Shown: positions 9,201 through 17,462 of the stretch, piece by piece
How positions within the stretch are numbered: position 1 is the stretch's first letter
Layout: each line of letters opens with the position of its first letter
Origin: Bacteroidota bacterium
GTDB lineage: Bacteria; Bacteroidota; Rhodothermia; Rhodothermales; UBA10348
Assembly (NCBI GenBank): GCA_029262835.1
Contig: JAJCYQ010000050.1
Span: 1 to 64,000 of the forward strand
Direction of reading: 5' to 3'
Length of the DNA: 64,000 bases
Notes under the pieces: generated by a model
What the model was told of the DNA's origin: nothing
The model's database searches: none
Seen by the model: only the letters and a program-made list of their open reading frames with translations
Program-made: the position numbers and the translations under genes

Positions 9201-10346
9201 ATGTCAGCTACCGTATCGGACATCCTCGGCGTTCTCGAAGCATGGGCACCAGCGGCCACGGCCCAGTCCTACGACAACGTGGGGCTGCAGGTGGGTCGCC
9301 GCGGCGCCGACGTAACGCGGGCCGTCGTGGCGCTCGACATGACGCCCGATGTGCTCGAGGAGGCGGAAGAAATGGGCGCCGAGCTCATCGTGACGCATCA
9401 TCCCCTGCTCTTCAAGGGCGTGAAGCAGCTGACAGGCGGGCCCCTGGTCCCGGAACTGGCGCTCCGCCTGGCAGAATCACGCATTGCGCTCGTCAGCGCG
9501 CACACGAATCTGGATGCGGCCCGTGGCGGCGTAAACTTCGAGCTCGCCGGGCGGCTCGGCCTCAAGAATGTCACCTTCCTGACGGGTATGGACGGCGCGC
9601 TGCGCAAAGTAGTGGTCTTTGTGCCTGAAGAAGATGCTCGTCGTGTCCACAGCGCCATGGCCGATGCCGGCGCCGGGCGCATCGGCGCGTACGAAGCCTG
9701 CGCCTTCCAGGCCCCGGGCAGTGGGTTTTTCCGGGCGGGCGCTGGGACGAACCCCGCTGTGGGATCGTCTGGCGACCACCTGGAACAGGTCGCGGAGGTC
9801 CGGCTCGAAATGGAAGTGCCTTCGTGGCTTGTTCCGGACGTCGTTCGCGCCATGAAGGCCGCGCATCCATACGAAGAAGTGGCGCACGACATCTATGTGC
9901 TCGACCGGGAAAGCCGCACCGCCGGGCTCGGCGCCGTAGGCGAACTCGCAGCACCAGAGCCGCTCGAGGCGTTTCTGGACCGCGTCTGCACGGCGCTTGG
10001 CACGGAAGCCGTGCGCTACGCCGGGAGCGACGATATGTCCATTCAGCGCGTCGCCGTCTGCGGTGGCTCCGGATCCTCATTCCTGCCGGCCGCGCGCGCA
10101 GCCGGCGCCGAGGCCTACGTGACGTCCGATGTGACGTATCACACATGGTTTGACCTCTTGCGGGGGGATGGATCGCTCCCGATGGCCATGATCGATCCTG
10201 GCCATTACGAGTCTGAACGCTGCACAGAGGATCTCCTCGTCGAGCGCCTCACCGATGCCTTTCCGGACGTGACGTGGCATGTAACTACGACGCGGACATC
10301 TCCCGTTAAAAACTGGATCGGTTCACGATATCTGCAACGAACTTAA
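9201..10346 (+). CDS. Nif3-like dinuclear metal centre protein (GTP cyclohydrolase I type 2 family)
   Basis: 381 residues. The metal-binding motifs are visible: VTHHPLLFKG in the N-terminal half, HTNLDAARGGVN, and DPGHYESE near the C-terminus. The protein is longer than E. coli YbgI because of an inserted PII-like domain (about residues 125-245) containing AAHPYEEVAHDIY, as in the long Nif3 forms of Bacteroidota and Firmicutes. The family forms hexameric rings with a dimetal site; its physiological role is still unclear. The CT398-like gene follows 53 bp downstream, a gene order that is common in this lineage. Confidence 0.92.
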   Translation: MSATVSDILGVLEAWAPAATAQSYDNVGLQVGRRGADVTRAVVALDMTPDVLEEAEEMGAELIVTHHPLLFKGVKQLTGGPLVPELALRLAESRIALVSAHTNLDAARGGVNFELAGRLGLKNVTFLTGMDGALRKVVVFVPEEDARRVHSAMADAGAGRIGAYEACAFQAPGSGFFRAGAGTNPAVGSSGDHLEQVAEVRLEMEVPSWLVPDVVRAMKAAHPYEEVAHDIYVLDRESRTAGLGAVGELAAPEPLEAFLDRVCTALGTEAVRYAGSDDMSIQRVAVCGGSGSSFLPAARAAGAEAYVTSDVTYHTWFDLLRGDGSLPMAMIDPGHYESERCTEDLLVERLTDAFPDVTWHVTTTRTSPVKNWIGSRYLQRT

Positions 10347-10399
10347 TGGGCGCCGCGCAGTTACCCTGCAGTCTACCGAAGAACGAGAAATTAACGACT

Positions 10400-11158
10400 A
10401 TGGCACCTACCGCGACCGAAACAACCATTGCCGATCAGTTGCAGGCCCTTGTCCGCCTGCAAGCCGTGGACAGCAAAATTGACCGCATCAAGAAACTGCG
10501 TGGTGACCTGCCCGACGAAATCCGGGACATGGAGGACGAAAAGGAGGGTCTTGAAACGCGGATCCAGAAGCTCGAAGACGAGAAGAAGGAGAATGATGTG
10601 GCGGCCAAACAGGCCGAAAATGACGTCACGGAGGCTGAAGGGCTGATCAAGAAATACGAGGAGCAGCAGCTCCAGGTCCGCAACAACCGCGAATACGACG
10701 CTCTGACGAAAGAAATCGAGGCCCAGCGCCAGCGTATTGTAGATGCACAGGCCCGCATGGTCGAACTTGAGGCGGCAGGCCCCGTCCAGGAACTCGCCGT
10801 CGAGGAAGCCAAGACCCGTCTGGCGGAAATCCAGGAAGTCCTTGACTCGAAGCAGGCTGAGCTGTCGGAAGTCCTCAAGGACACAAAGAGCGAGCAATCT
10901 GCCTACGAGAAGCTGCGCAAGGACGCCGAGAAGAGTGTCGATGAGCGGTATGTCCGGGCGTACAACCGCCTCCGCGGGCGCCTGCGTGACGGCCGCGCCG
11001 TCGTGCCGCTCGAGCGCGGAGCGGCAGCCGGCTTTGCCGTTCCTCCCCAGCGCCAGCTTGAAATCCGCAAAAAGAACCGGATCATTGTGTGCGAGCACAC
11101 CGGACGCATTATTGTAGATGGGGACCTGTTCGATGAGGTCTCCACGGAAGTAAAGTAA
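10400..11158 (+). CDS. CT398-like coiled-coil protein with degenerate zinc ribbon
   Basis: 252 residues from the ATG at 10400 (MAPTATETT). An upstream ATG at 10346 overlaps the nif3 stop and adds no conserved sequence. Residues about 10-170 form a long charged coiled coil. The C-terminus (PPQRQLEIRKKNRIIVCEHTGRIIVD) is the zf-RING_7/CT398 module, but only one of the four expected cysteines remains: the first CxxC is replaced by AAAGFA and the second reads CEHT. Loss of these cysteines is seen in other Bacteroidota members, as far as I recall. Homologues are linked to secretion or flagellar export factors in other phyla; the function here is unknown. Confidence 0.85.
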   Translation: MAPTATETTIADQLQALVRLQAVDSKIDRIKKLRGDLPDEIRDMEDEKEGLETRIQKLEDEKKENDVAAKQAENDVTEAEGLIKKYEEQQLQVRNNREYDALTKEIEAQRQRIVDAQARMVELEAAGPVQELAVEEAKTRLAEIQEVLDSKQAELSEVLKDTKSEQSAYEKLRKDAEKSVDERYVRAYNRLRGRLRDGRAVVPLERGAAAGFAVPPQRQLEIRKKNRIIVCEHTGRIIVDGDLFDEVSTEVK

Positions 11159-11196
11159 GGCGCTGTCGGGCGGCGTCGTTGGGCGGGCCCAGAATT

Positions 11197-11636
11197 TGCC
11201 AGCCGGATCATCGCGCCGGAGCGCCTCGCGCGGCCATTGGCCGTTCGCGGCGGCTCCGGTGAGGAAAGTCCGAACACCATAGGGCACCGTGCTTCCTAAC
11301 AGGAAGGCACTGCTTCGCGGCAGTGACGGCACGTGCAACAGAAAGCAAACCAGCCGATGGTTTCAGGGGCCTCCGGGTCCTCGAAGCTCAGGCAATGGGT
11401 GAAATGGTGGGGTAAGAGCCCACCGGCGCTGCGGGTAACCGGAGCGGCCAGGCAAACCCCATGGGGTGCAAGGTCAAGCAGCATCGCTCCTGCAAAGGAT
11501 ATGGCGGCCCGTCGAAGTGCGATGCGGGTAGACTGCTCGAGGCTGGTGGCGACACCAGTCCCAGATAAATGATGATCTCCCTGCCGCGCACCGCGGCCGC
11601 CGGCAGGCAGACAGAATTCGGCTTACAGGCTGGCAA
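11197..11636 (+). ncRNA. rnpB: RNase P RNA (bacterial type A)
   Basis: The universally conserved 5' core GAGGAAAGTCCGAACACC lies at about 11259-11276. The conserved 3' core ACAGAATTCGGCTTACAG is at 11611-11628. The ends pair as helix P1: GCCAGCC (11198-11204) with GGCTGGC (11628-11634). The length of about 440 nt is normal, if on the long side. It is followed at once by an intrinsic terminator. RNase P RNA is the catalytic subunit that removes tRNA 5' leaders. Exact ends are inferred from P1. Confidence 0.95.
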
Positions 11637-11642
11637 TGCCGC

Positions 11643-11673
11643 AAAAGGGCGTCCGAAAGGGCGCCCTTTTTTT
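11643..11673 (+). terminator. Intrinsic terminator of rnpB
   Basis: Perfect 9-bp stem AAAAGGGCG / CGCCCTTTT with a 10-base loop, continuing into a run of seven T in total. It lies 7 bp after the P1 helix of rnpB. Confidence 0.9.
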
Positions 11674-11819
11674 GTGCTTTGTTGGCGCGAAGATTTTGCC
11701 GGGGCAGTGAGTCGGCCGATGGGGCGTCGTGGCGCGGGCCCTAGCGCGGCGGGGGCAGGCGGGCGCGCGACGGGCCAGCGCGACGTACTGACCGTCGCCC
11801 TCATATACCGTCGCCGGGT
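11674..11819. other. Gap after rnpB without a gene
   Basis: GC-rich stretch between the rnpB terminator and repeat A1. I see no codon structure, no RNA gene and no clear regulatory site in it. Confidence 0.5.
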
Positions 11820-12101
11820 CATAAGGGCGAAATGTCGCGATTAATCTGCGTTAACGACTATTTATTAACACTTTATTACAATTACCATTTTTCCAGGATG
11901 TCGCGAGCATGTCTGACGTGGCGCGAGCGGCTCCAGGATGTCGCGAGCGTGAATCGCGACAGCTCACGGCTGCTCGCGCCACCTCGCGGCCAATCACGAC
12001 AGCTCCGCAGAGCTCGCGCCAGCTCGGTCAACGGCGCCATTATTATAAGGATTTGTTATTTCTGCACTTGCCGAAATGCATCGCGACATTTCGACCTTAT
12101 G
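11820..12101. repeat. Dispersed repeat family A, copy 1 (TIR-bounded, modular palindromic element)
   Basis: A 282-bp element bounded by 22-bp inverted repeats, 11820-11841 and 12080-12101, that match at 21 of 22 positions (core CGAAATGTCGCGAT). Behind the left TIR is about 55 bp of AT-rich DNA. The centre (11893-12026) holds at least three direct copies (like AGGATGTCGCGAGC) and four inverted copies (like GCTCGCGCCACCTC) of one motif, roughly GANNTGKCGCGAGC. The TIR is itself a variant of that motif. A second copy lies at 25526-25830 in the same orientation. No transposase and no convincing target duplication are seen. It sits in the convergent gap between rnpB and secG. Confidence 0.8.
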
Positions 12102-12257
12102 CCCCAGAGACCACGCACATACGCCTGCGAAAGATGTGGCAGCCGATTGCGAGCTGATATCAAGCGGCTTTGAGGCCAACATCGAGCGGCTCTCAGGCAA
12201 AGACCGGAAGTGCCTGGCAAAAGAACCGGCTGAGTAGACGAAAGCGTTCGCGTGATC
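12102..12257. other. Gap between repeat A1 and the secG palindrome
   Basis: 156 bp with no supported gene. A short plus-strand frame running through A1 ends here with a CERCG-like stretch, but its codons are dictated by the repeat and I do not accept it as a gene. Confidence 0.4.
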
Positions 12258-12291
12258 GTGATATACTATAGATATATCTATGATATATCAC
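12258..12291. repeat. AT-rich 34-bp near-palindrome downstream of secG
   Basis: The arms GTGATATA (12258-12265) and TATATCAC (12284-12291) are exact, the centre TAGATATATCTA is a perfect palindrome, and only two base pairs mismatch overall. It lies 5 bp beyond the secG stop codon in otherwise GC-rich DNA. It could act as a bidirectional terminator or mRNA 3' hairpin, though no T-run follows. Confidence 0.6.
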
Positions 12292-12296
12292 AGCGA

Positions 12297-12692
12297 TCAG
12301 TTGTCGCCCGAGCCGCTGTCTGTGCCGCCGCCTTCCTGACCCGTTCCGGCTCCCGCTGCGCCTTCAGCGCCGCCGTCGAGCTGCTCGCCAGCTGGCGGGA
12401 GGATGGGTGCCTGCTGCTGGGTCTGCACGCCCTGTTCCTGGATGACCGAGCCCTGGTTGCCCGTGCGGTCGATAACGAAGTTCGACAGGATGCACAGCAC
12501 GATGAAGGCCGTAGAAAGTACCCACGTGGCCTTTTCCAGGAAGTCGGGCGCCTGGCGCGATCCCAGGATCTGGGTCGTAGCACCGCCCGATGCAATACCC
12601 GCCAGTCCACCACCAGTACCGGCCTGCAGAAGTACGGCCAGTGTCATCAACACGGCTATCACGGAAATCAGAACGATTATGAGAGTAAACAT
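12297..12692 (-). CDS. secG: Preprotein translocase subunit SecG
   Basis: 131 residues. Two transmembrane helices (MFTLIIVLISVIAVLMTLAVLLQ and VLSTAFIVLCILSNFVI) flank the conserved cytoplasmic loop GGGLAGIASGGATTQILGSR. The C-terminal 50 residues are a low-complexity, acidic and Gln/Gly-rich tail (QTQQQAP, GGAEGAAGAGTGQEGGG), as in other Bacteroidota SecG proteins. SecG assists SecYE during protein export. It lies 92 bp after rsmE in the same direction and is probably co-transcribed. Confidence 0.93.
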   Translation of the reverse strand: MFTLIIVLISVIAVLMTLAVLLQAGTGGGLAGIASGGATTQILGSRQAPDFLEKATWVLSTAFIVLCILSNFVIDRTGNQGSVIQEQGVQTQQQAPILPPAGEQLDGGAEGAAGAGTGQEGGGTDSGSGDN

Positions 12693-12784
12693 GCTCTACC
12701 TGTATGGCTCGCGAAGTAGTGGTCGAGATAGTGGGAATCGGGTACAATTCTTACAGTCGGTCAAGATACGACCAAGACAGCGCC

Positions 12785-13594
12785 TTACTCAAGTGACATA
12801 ATGATGAAACCTGCAGCGGCCATTGCCGCCGTTTCGGCGCGCAGCCTGCGCGGTCCGAGCCAGATGGGCCTCCACCCGGCCACTCGCGCCTGTTCTACTT
12901 CCTGGTCGGTGAATCCACCCTCAGGCCCAACAAGAAGCGTAATTCGAAGCGGATCCACTGTGGTTCCGTCCGCCGCATTCCCGTCCGCCGCATTCCCAAC
13001 CGCCTCCCGGAGCATCTCACACTCCGCGCGCAGGTGATTGGCTACGGAGCCTGCCTCGTGCGCAACAAGCCCCACTTCGCCCGGCTCCAGGTCTTTTATG
13101 ATGGATGCGAAGGATTCAGCCGCTTCGAGCGCTGGCAGCCAACTGCGACCTGACTGCTTGAGCGCGGCGACGAGGATATTCTGGCACCGATCCATGCGCA
13201 GCCGGGAGCGCTCGGTGCGCGCCGACTCCAGAGGCACAATGCCCGATACGCCGAGCTCCACTGCCTTTTCGAGAAAGGTTTCGTAGCGTGCCGCCTGTTT
13301 GATCAGGCCAAGGGCCACACGCAGTTGCACCTTCGGATCGGTACCGGGCGAGAGCCGCTCAAGCACACGACCCACTGCCTGCTTTTTGGCCATGACCTCC
13401 ATTTCCACGCGAAAAAGCCCACCTTCGCCGTCGGTGATGAGCACTTCGTCGCCCACGCCGACGCGGAGCACGTGCAACGCATGGTGCGCCTCCTCTCGCG
13501 GGAAAACGACCCGCTCGGGCTCCCCTGTTTCCATTCCGGCCACGAACGAATTGGGCGGGCAGTAGAACGTATGTTTGGCCGGTTTATCGCTCAT
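12785..13594 (-). CDS. rsmE: 16S rRNA (uracil(1498)-N(3))-methyltransferase
   Basis: 269 residues. The N-terminal PUA-like domain shows EEAHHALHVLRVGVGDEVLITDGEG. The SPOUT methyltransferase domain has KAVELGVSGIVPLESARTER and the knot motif LLVGPEGGFTDQEVEQA, ending LGPRRLRAETAAMAAAG, all typical of RsmE. The enzyme methylates U1498 of 16S rRNA. An in-frame 15-bp duplication (GNAADGNAADG, 12970-13000) sits in a loop before the knot, one of several such minisatellites in this window. Confidence 0.95.
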   Translation of the reverse strand: MSDKPAKHTFYCPPNSFVAGMETGEPERVVFPREEAHHALHVLRVGVGDEVLITDGEGGLFRVEMEVMAKKQAVGRVLERLSPGTDPKVQLRVALGLIKQAARYETFLEKAVELGVSGIVPLESARTERSRLRMDRCQNILVAALKQSGRSWLPALEAAESFASIIKDLEPGEVGLVAHEAGSVANHLRAECEMLREAVGNAADGNAADGTTVDPLRITLLVGPEGGFTDQEVEQARVAGWRPIWLGPRRLRAETAAMAAAGFIIMSLE

Positions 13595-13648
13595 AATTGT
13601 TGAAGACGGGTTCCGTGGTCACAGGTTCGATGGCCGCGGGTTCGATGG

Positions 13649-15460
13649 TCAGAGGGCGAACGACAGTCCGACGTGGATGCGTCCATTGGTGAGGGCATCT
13701 TCCTTGTTGATGGCATAGCTCAGATTCATGAGGCCCGCTCCGGTTTCCACGACCATGCCGAGGCCGGCGCCAGGAAAGACCTCGGCGAGCCCGGTCTCTT
13801 CGCGCGCCACGTATCCGACGTCGACAAACGCGAAGGCGTACGATACGGTCTCAAACGCAAAGCGCCACTCGGTAACAGAGCGGAGCGCCGTATCGACCAG
13901 GAATCGATCCTCGTCATACCCACGCAGCGACTGTGCACCTCCAAAGCGGACAAGTTGGCTTGCGTCCAGGTTCTCGCCTCGCACAAGCGCCGCATCTCCC
14001 CCTACGACGAGCGTACTCCGCTCGGCAACCGGCACGAACCCGCGGACGCGGCCGGTCAGGCGTTCCATGCGGCTGACCGTTGCCGCCCGCCGATCGCCGC
14101 GCTCAATGAGCGACGTGAAGGTCACGCCCCGGTGCGGCTGCAATTCGTTGTCGATGCGCCGGAAGGTGATTTCGACGCCCCAGAGCGTGGCATCGCTACG
14201 TGCGATGCCCTCGGCCAGACCGCCCTGCCCGGGCCGCGTGACCTCGCGCGCCAGGCGGACGCCGAGTGACACCTGCTCATCGAACCGGTAGCCGAGGCCA
14301 GCGCTCCAGGTCCGGTTCGAAAACGTGGAATCCTGCTGCAGGCCGTCGAAACCGACGCGCGCGGTGATAGGAAGGTTGACGACGGCAGGATCGCTCACGA
14401 GGACGCGGGCCGCGCTGACCTGCCCCGGCCGGCGATCGAGCTGCATATCCATCGTGCGACCCGCTCCGAAGGCGTTCAGCAGGCTGATGTGGCCGCCCCC
14501 AACGAGGGTCGAACTTCGGTTGTCGGTTGCGGGCAGCACGCCCACGACCAGATCAAACTGCCCCGGCGGAAGCGGCTCGACAGGCACTACGATGCGCGCC
14601 GTGGAATCGGACGTGACTTCGAAAAACGGTCGCCCGGCGCGCCCCACCCCCGGCGTCTGCTGCGCCCGCCGCCGCAGCGCATCCAGATCCATCCCGGCCG
14701 CCGGCGTGCCCGCTTCAATCCCCGTCATCTGGCGAATAAAGCGCTCATTGCTACGCGTATCGCCCTGGAACTGGATGCCATCAATGGTCGTCGCGCGGCC
14801 CGGCTCGGCCTCGATATGGACGTCGAAACCGCCTGGTCCCGGCTGGATAGATGCGATGCCGACGCGCGCGTTGAGAAAGCCGCGCTCGGTCAGTACGCGC
14901 AGCGATGCGGCAACGAGGTGGTCGAGCAGGGCCTGCGTGAGCGTATCGGCCGGCTGGACGTCCGGGGCGAGCGCTCCGCCGAACGCATCTCCGCCAAGCG
15001 CCTCTCCGCCAATCCCGTCTTCACCAAGCCCCTCTCCGCCAAGCCCCTCCATGCCGCTCCACGACAGCCTGCCGATGCGTGCGGCATCTCCCGGGTGCAT
15101 CCATACGGTCCGCAATGCGCGATCGAGCGAGTCAATTCGGGCAAAGAAATAGCCCCGCTCCTGCATGTGGCGCGTCAGTTCCCGGCGCCACAGCATTCCC
15201 GGCCGGTCAGGCGTGACGACGGAGCCTGGCCAGGGCTCGGCGGCCCCGCCAACAACAACAGTCCATCCGGCGGCCTTCGGTGGCTCGGCGACCTGCGGTG
15301 CGGCATCCTGTGGCGTGACGACATGTGGCGCTGCACCGTTTGGCGCGGCGGCGGCCACCGCCGCTGAAGGCACGGAAGGCGTCAGCCAGAGGCCCGCCAT
15401 CAGTACCGCCCCGGAAACGAGTCGGGCTGCTCGGTGTATTCGTGGTCGGATCGATGACAT
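13649..15460 (-). CDS. BamA/TamA-type (Omp85) outer membrane protein
   Basis: 603 residues from MSSIRPRIHRAARL (ATG at 15460); the frame is open further upstream but that part has no signal sequence. An N-terminal signal peptide is followed by an Ala-rich segment and a region with a 15-bp tandem repeat (GLGGEGLGEDGIGGEALGG). A POTRA-like domain (about residues 205-275) carries IDGIQFQGDTRSNERFIRQMTG. The C-terminal barrel has GLGYRFDEQVSLGVRL, ESLRGYDEDRFL-like SLRGYDEDRF and VDVGYVAREE, ending GLSFAL. SLRGYDEDRF is the Omp85 L6-type motif. The protein has only one clear POTRA domain, so it is more likely a TamA/FhaC-like translocator than BamA. It is divergent from mutY. Confidence 0.82.
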   Translation of the reverse strand: MSSIRPRIHRAARLVSGAVLMAGLWLTPSVPSAAVAAAAPNGAAPHVVTPQDAAPQVAEPPKAAGWTVVVGGAAEPWPGSVVTPDRPGMLWRRELTRHMQERGYFFARIDSLDRALRTVWMHPGDAARIGRLSWSGMEGLGGEGLGEDGIGGEALGGDAFGGALAPDVQPADTLTQALLDHLVAASLRVLTERGFLNARVGIASIQPGPGGFDVHIEAEPGRATTIDGIQFQGDTRSNERFIRQMTGIEAGTPAAGMDLDALRRRAQQTPGVGRAGRPFFEVTSDSTARIVVPVEPLPPGQFDLVVGVLPATDNRSSTLVGGGHISLLNAFGAGRTMDMQLDRRPGQVSAARVLVSDPAVVNLPITARVGFDGLQQDSTFSNRTWSAGLGYRFDEQVSLGVRLAREVTRPGQGGLAEGIARSDATLWGVEITFRRIDNELQPHRGVTFTSLIERGDRRAATVSRMERLTGRVRGFVPVAERSTLVVGGDAALVRGENLDASQLVRFGGAQSLRGYDEDRFLVDTALRSVTEWRFAFETVSYAFAFVDVGYVAREETGLAEVFPGAGLGMVVETGAGLMNLSYAINKEDALTNGRIHVGLSFAL

Positions 15461-15635
15461 GGAACCAGTATACCCACTGCAGGCCGTTTTGACCCCGGAA
15501 GACCCGCCCGTGAAGAACTCCCGTATGCCCGATGAGGAGCCGCACCGGATTGCAGACGGCGAGATCGGCAGGCATTCTGCCGACAACGGCGGGCATCCTA
15601 CGAACGAGGGCGGGCATCCTACCGACGAGGGCGGG

Positions 15636-16724
15636 ATGGCCGAGCCGCACGGCGCCTTTCGGCGCGCTCTCGCCGAGTGGTTTGAACGCGTGAAGCGCCC
15701 TCTGCCCTGGCGCGAAACTTCCGATCCGTGGCTCATCTGGATGTCCGAAGTGCTCCTCCAGCAAACACGCGTCGAGCAGGGCCTGCCCTACTTTGAAGCG
15801 TTCGCAAGCGCCTACCCGGCGGTCGAGGACCTGGCGAGCGCCGAGCTCGACGACGTGCTTCGCCTCTGGGAGGGACTCGGGTACTACGCCCGGGCGCGAA
15901 ATTTCCATGCGGCCGCCCGCCAGGTCGTGCGAGATCGAGGCGGCGAACTCCCTTGCACGCGCGAGGATTGGGAGCGCCTTCCCGGCATTGGCCCCTATAC
16001 GGCCGCCGCCATCAGCAGCCTGGCGCACGGCGAGGCGGAGGCGGTGGTCGACGGCAACGTAACGCGTGTCATTACGCGGCTTTTTCGGGTCGATGCGGAC
16101 GCCGCGCGGGCCCCGGCGCGAAGGCTCGTGGATCGCCTGGCGCAGGAGCTGCTCGATACGTCAGACCCCGGACGCCACAACGAAGCCATGATGGAGCTCG
16201 GCGCGACGGTCTGCCTGCCCCGCTCGCCCCGCTGCGACGCGTGCCCTGTCAGCGCGTGGTGCCAGGCCGCAGCCGCTGGAGACGCGGAGCGCTATCCGGT
16301 CAAGAAAAAGAAGGCGCCCACCCCGCACTATACTATTGCCGTGGGCCTGCTGCGTGATGCATCGGGCCGCTTTTTCGTACAGCGCCGGCCGGAATCGGCC
16401 ATGCTCGGCGGACTGTGGGAGTTTCCGGGGGGGAAGTGCGAGGAAGGAGAACCCCTTGCAGAGGCGCTTGTCCGGGAGTTCCGCGAGGAAACGGGTGCGA
16501 ATGTGGTTGTCGGTGAAAGGGTCGCTTGTGTAAAGCACGCCTATTCGCATTTCAGGATCACACTGCACGCCTTTCTGTGCCAGTTGGACTCTGGCTCGCC
16601 AATGCCGGCAACCGACCTGCCATCCAGGTGGGTTGAGGCCAGTGGGCTCTCGTACCTGGCCTTTCCGCGCGCCAATCGGCGGATCATTGATGCGCTCACC
16701 TCGTTTCCTGGGCCATGGACATAG
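15636..16724 (+). CDS. mutY: A/G-specific adenine glycosylase with C-terminal NUDIX-like domain
   Basis: 362 residues from MAEPHGAFRRAL, chosen because the family starts about 15 residues before PLPWR and GAGG lies 8 bp upstream. ATGs at 15525 and 15459 are in frame but add only Gly/His repeats. Catalytic Glu is in VLLQQTRVEQG, the helix-hairpin-helix is LPGIGPYTAAAI, and catalytic Asp is in VVDGNVTRV. The 4Fe-4S loop is CLPRSPRCDACPVSAWC (spacing 6-2-5). The C-terminal MutT-like domain recognises 8-oxoG, with GGLWEFPGGKCEEGE and REFREETG present. The enzyme removes adenine mispaired with 8-oxoguanine. Its stop overlaps the next gene. Confidence 0.95.
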   Translation: MAEPHGAFRRALAEWFERVKRPLPWRETSDPWLIWMSEVLLQQTRVEQGLPYFEAFASAYPAVEDLASAELDDVLRLWEGLGYYARARNFHAAARQVVRDRGGELPCTREDWERLPGIGPYTAAAISSLAHGEAEAVVDGNVTRVITRLFRVDADAARAPARRLVDRLAQELLDTSDPGRHNEAMMELGATVCLPRSPRCDACPVSAWCQAAAAGDAERYPVKKKKAPTPHYTIAVGLLRDASGRFFVQRRPESAMLGGLWEFPGGKCEEGEPLAEALVREFREETGANVVVGERVACVKHAYSHFRITLHAFLCQLDSGSPMPATDLPSRWVEASGLSYLAFPRANRRIIDALTSFPGPWT

Positions 16725-17431
16725 ACATTCTATTCTGGCTGTTGATTGCCGCGCTGCCCATTATTTCCGGTTTTCTGGAGAAACGCCGGAAGCAGCAAGG
16801 ACCGCACCAGGACGCGGACATGGCGGACGCCGGGGAGAGGGGCTCGGCCGACGGCGTGAGGGGCTCGGCGGCCGGACGCGTGGCCCGCCCAGCAGACCAG
16901 CACGATCCCGAACTCGGCTCGGCGCTCGAAGAAATTCGCCGGGTGTTGGCGGGCGAAACCGAGCAGCGCCGGGAAGAGCCCACGCCGCATTGGGAGCAGC
17001 GCCGCGTCGAACCTGCGCCCCGCCGATCCGCACCAGCGCCGCCCAGGGAACAACGCCCGGAGCTGCCCGAGCCGCATTGGGAGCAGCGCCGTGAAGAGCC
17101 CGCACCGCATTGGGAGCAGAAGTCCAACAGGCCGAGCGAGTGGCGAGATCAACAGGAGGCCCGCCGCGCGGAGAGAAGTGCCCGTGAGTCGCACAAGCCG
17201 CAACCCGCCCTGGACGATCCGCTCCCCCACAGCCCTCTGCTGGCGTCGCCTGAAAACCTGATGCACCTGCCCATGCCGAGCGCATCCGGGAAAATAGAAG
17301 TGGAAGAGGCGCTCACGACGCGTTCATCGCGTCAGCACGTCCCCACGACGCCCAAAGAAATTCGGCACGCAATCATCCTGGCCGACGTGCTCGGCACGCC
17401 ACGGTTCAAGAACCGCCATCGGCCATTTTAA
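16715..17431 (+). CDS. Hypothetical membrane-anchored protein with charged PHWEQ repeats
   Basis: 238 residues. The ATG lies 10 bp before the end of mutY (overlap), so the two are translationally coupled. One N-terminal transmembrane segment (DILFWLLIAALPIISGFL) is followed by a basic stop (EKRRKQ) and a long, disordered, charged region. That region has near-repeats of EPxPHWEQRRxEP (about residues 88-145). The last 25 residues (TPKEIRHAIILADVLGTPRFKN) look folded and conserved. The pattern of one N-terminal helix, a variable linker and a short C-terminal AIILxEILGxPxAxR-like motif is common in small Bacteroidota envelope proteins; no function is known. Confidence 0.75.
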   Translation: MDIDILFWLLIAALPIISGFLEKRRKQQGPHQDADMADAGERGSADGVRGSAAGRVARPADQHDPELGSALEEIRRVLAGETEQRREEPTPHWEQRRVEPAPRRSAPAPPREQRPELPEPHWEQRREEPAPHWEQKSNRPSEWRDQQEARRAERSARESHKPQPALDDPLPHSPLLASPENLMHLPMPSASGKIEVEEALTTRSSRQHVPTTPKEIRHAIILADVLGTPRFKNRHRPF

Positions 17432-17434
17432 AGG

Positions 17435-17462
17435 GCCCTCTCGTCGGCGCCCTCTCGTCGGC
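17435..17462. repeat. 14-bp tandem duplication
   Basis: GCCCTCTCGTCGGC occurs twice in a row, directly after the stop codon of the 16715-17431 gene and running into repeat B1. Confidence 0.8.

Noticed and set aside
10391-11338. 315-codon minus-strand frame opposite the CT398-like gene and rnpB
   Set aside because: Crosses the conserved RNase P RNA core and mirrors the coiled-coil codons.
11820-12101. Insertion sequence with transposase
   Set aside because: The TIRs invite this reading, but 282 bp cannot encode a transposase and no frame inside shows one.
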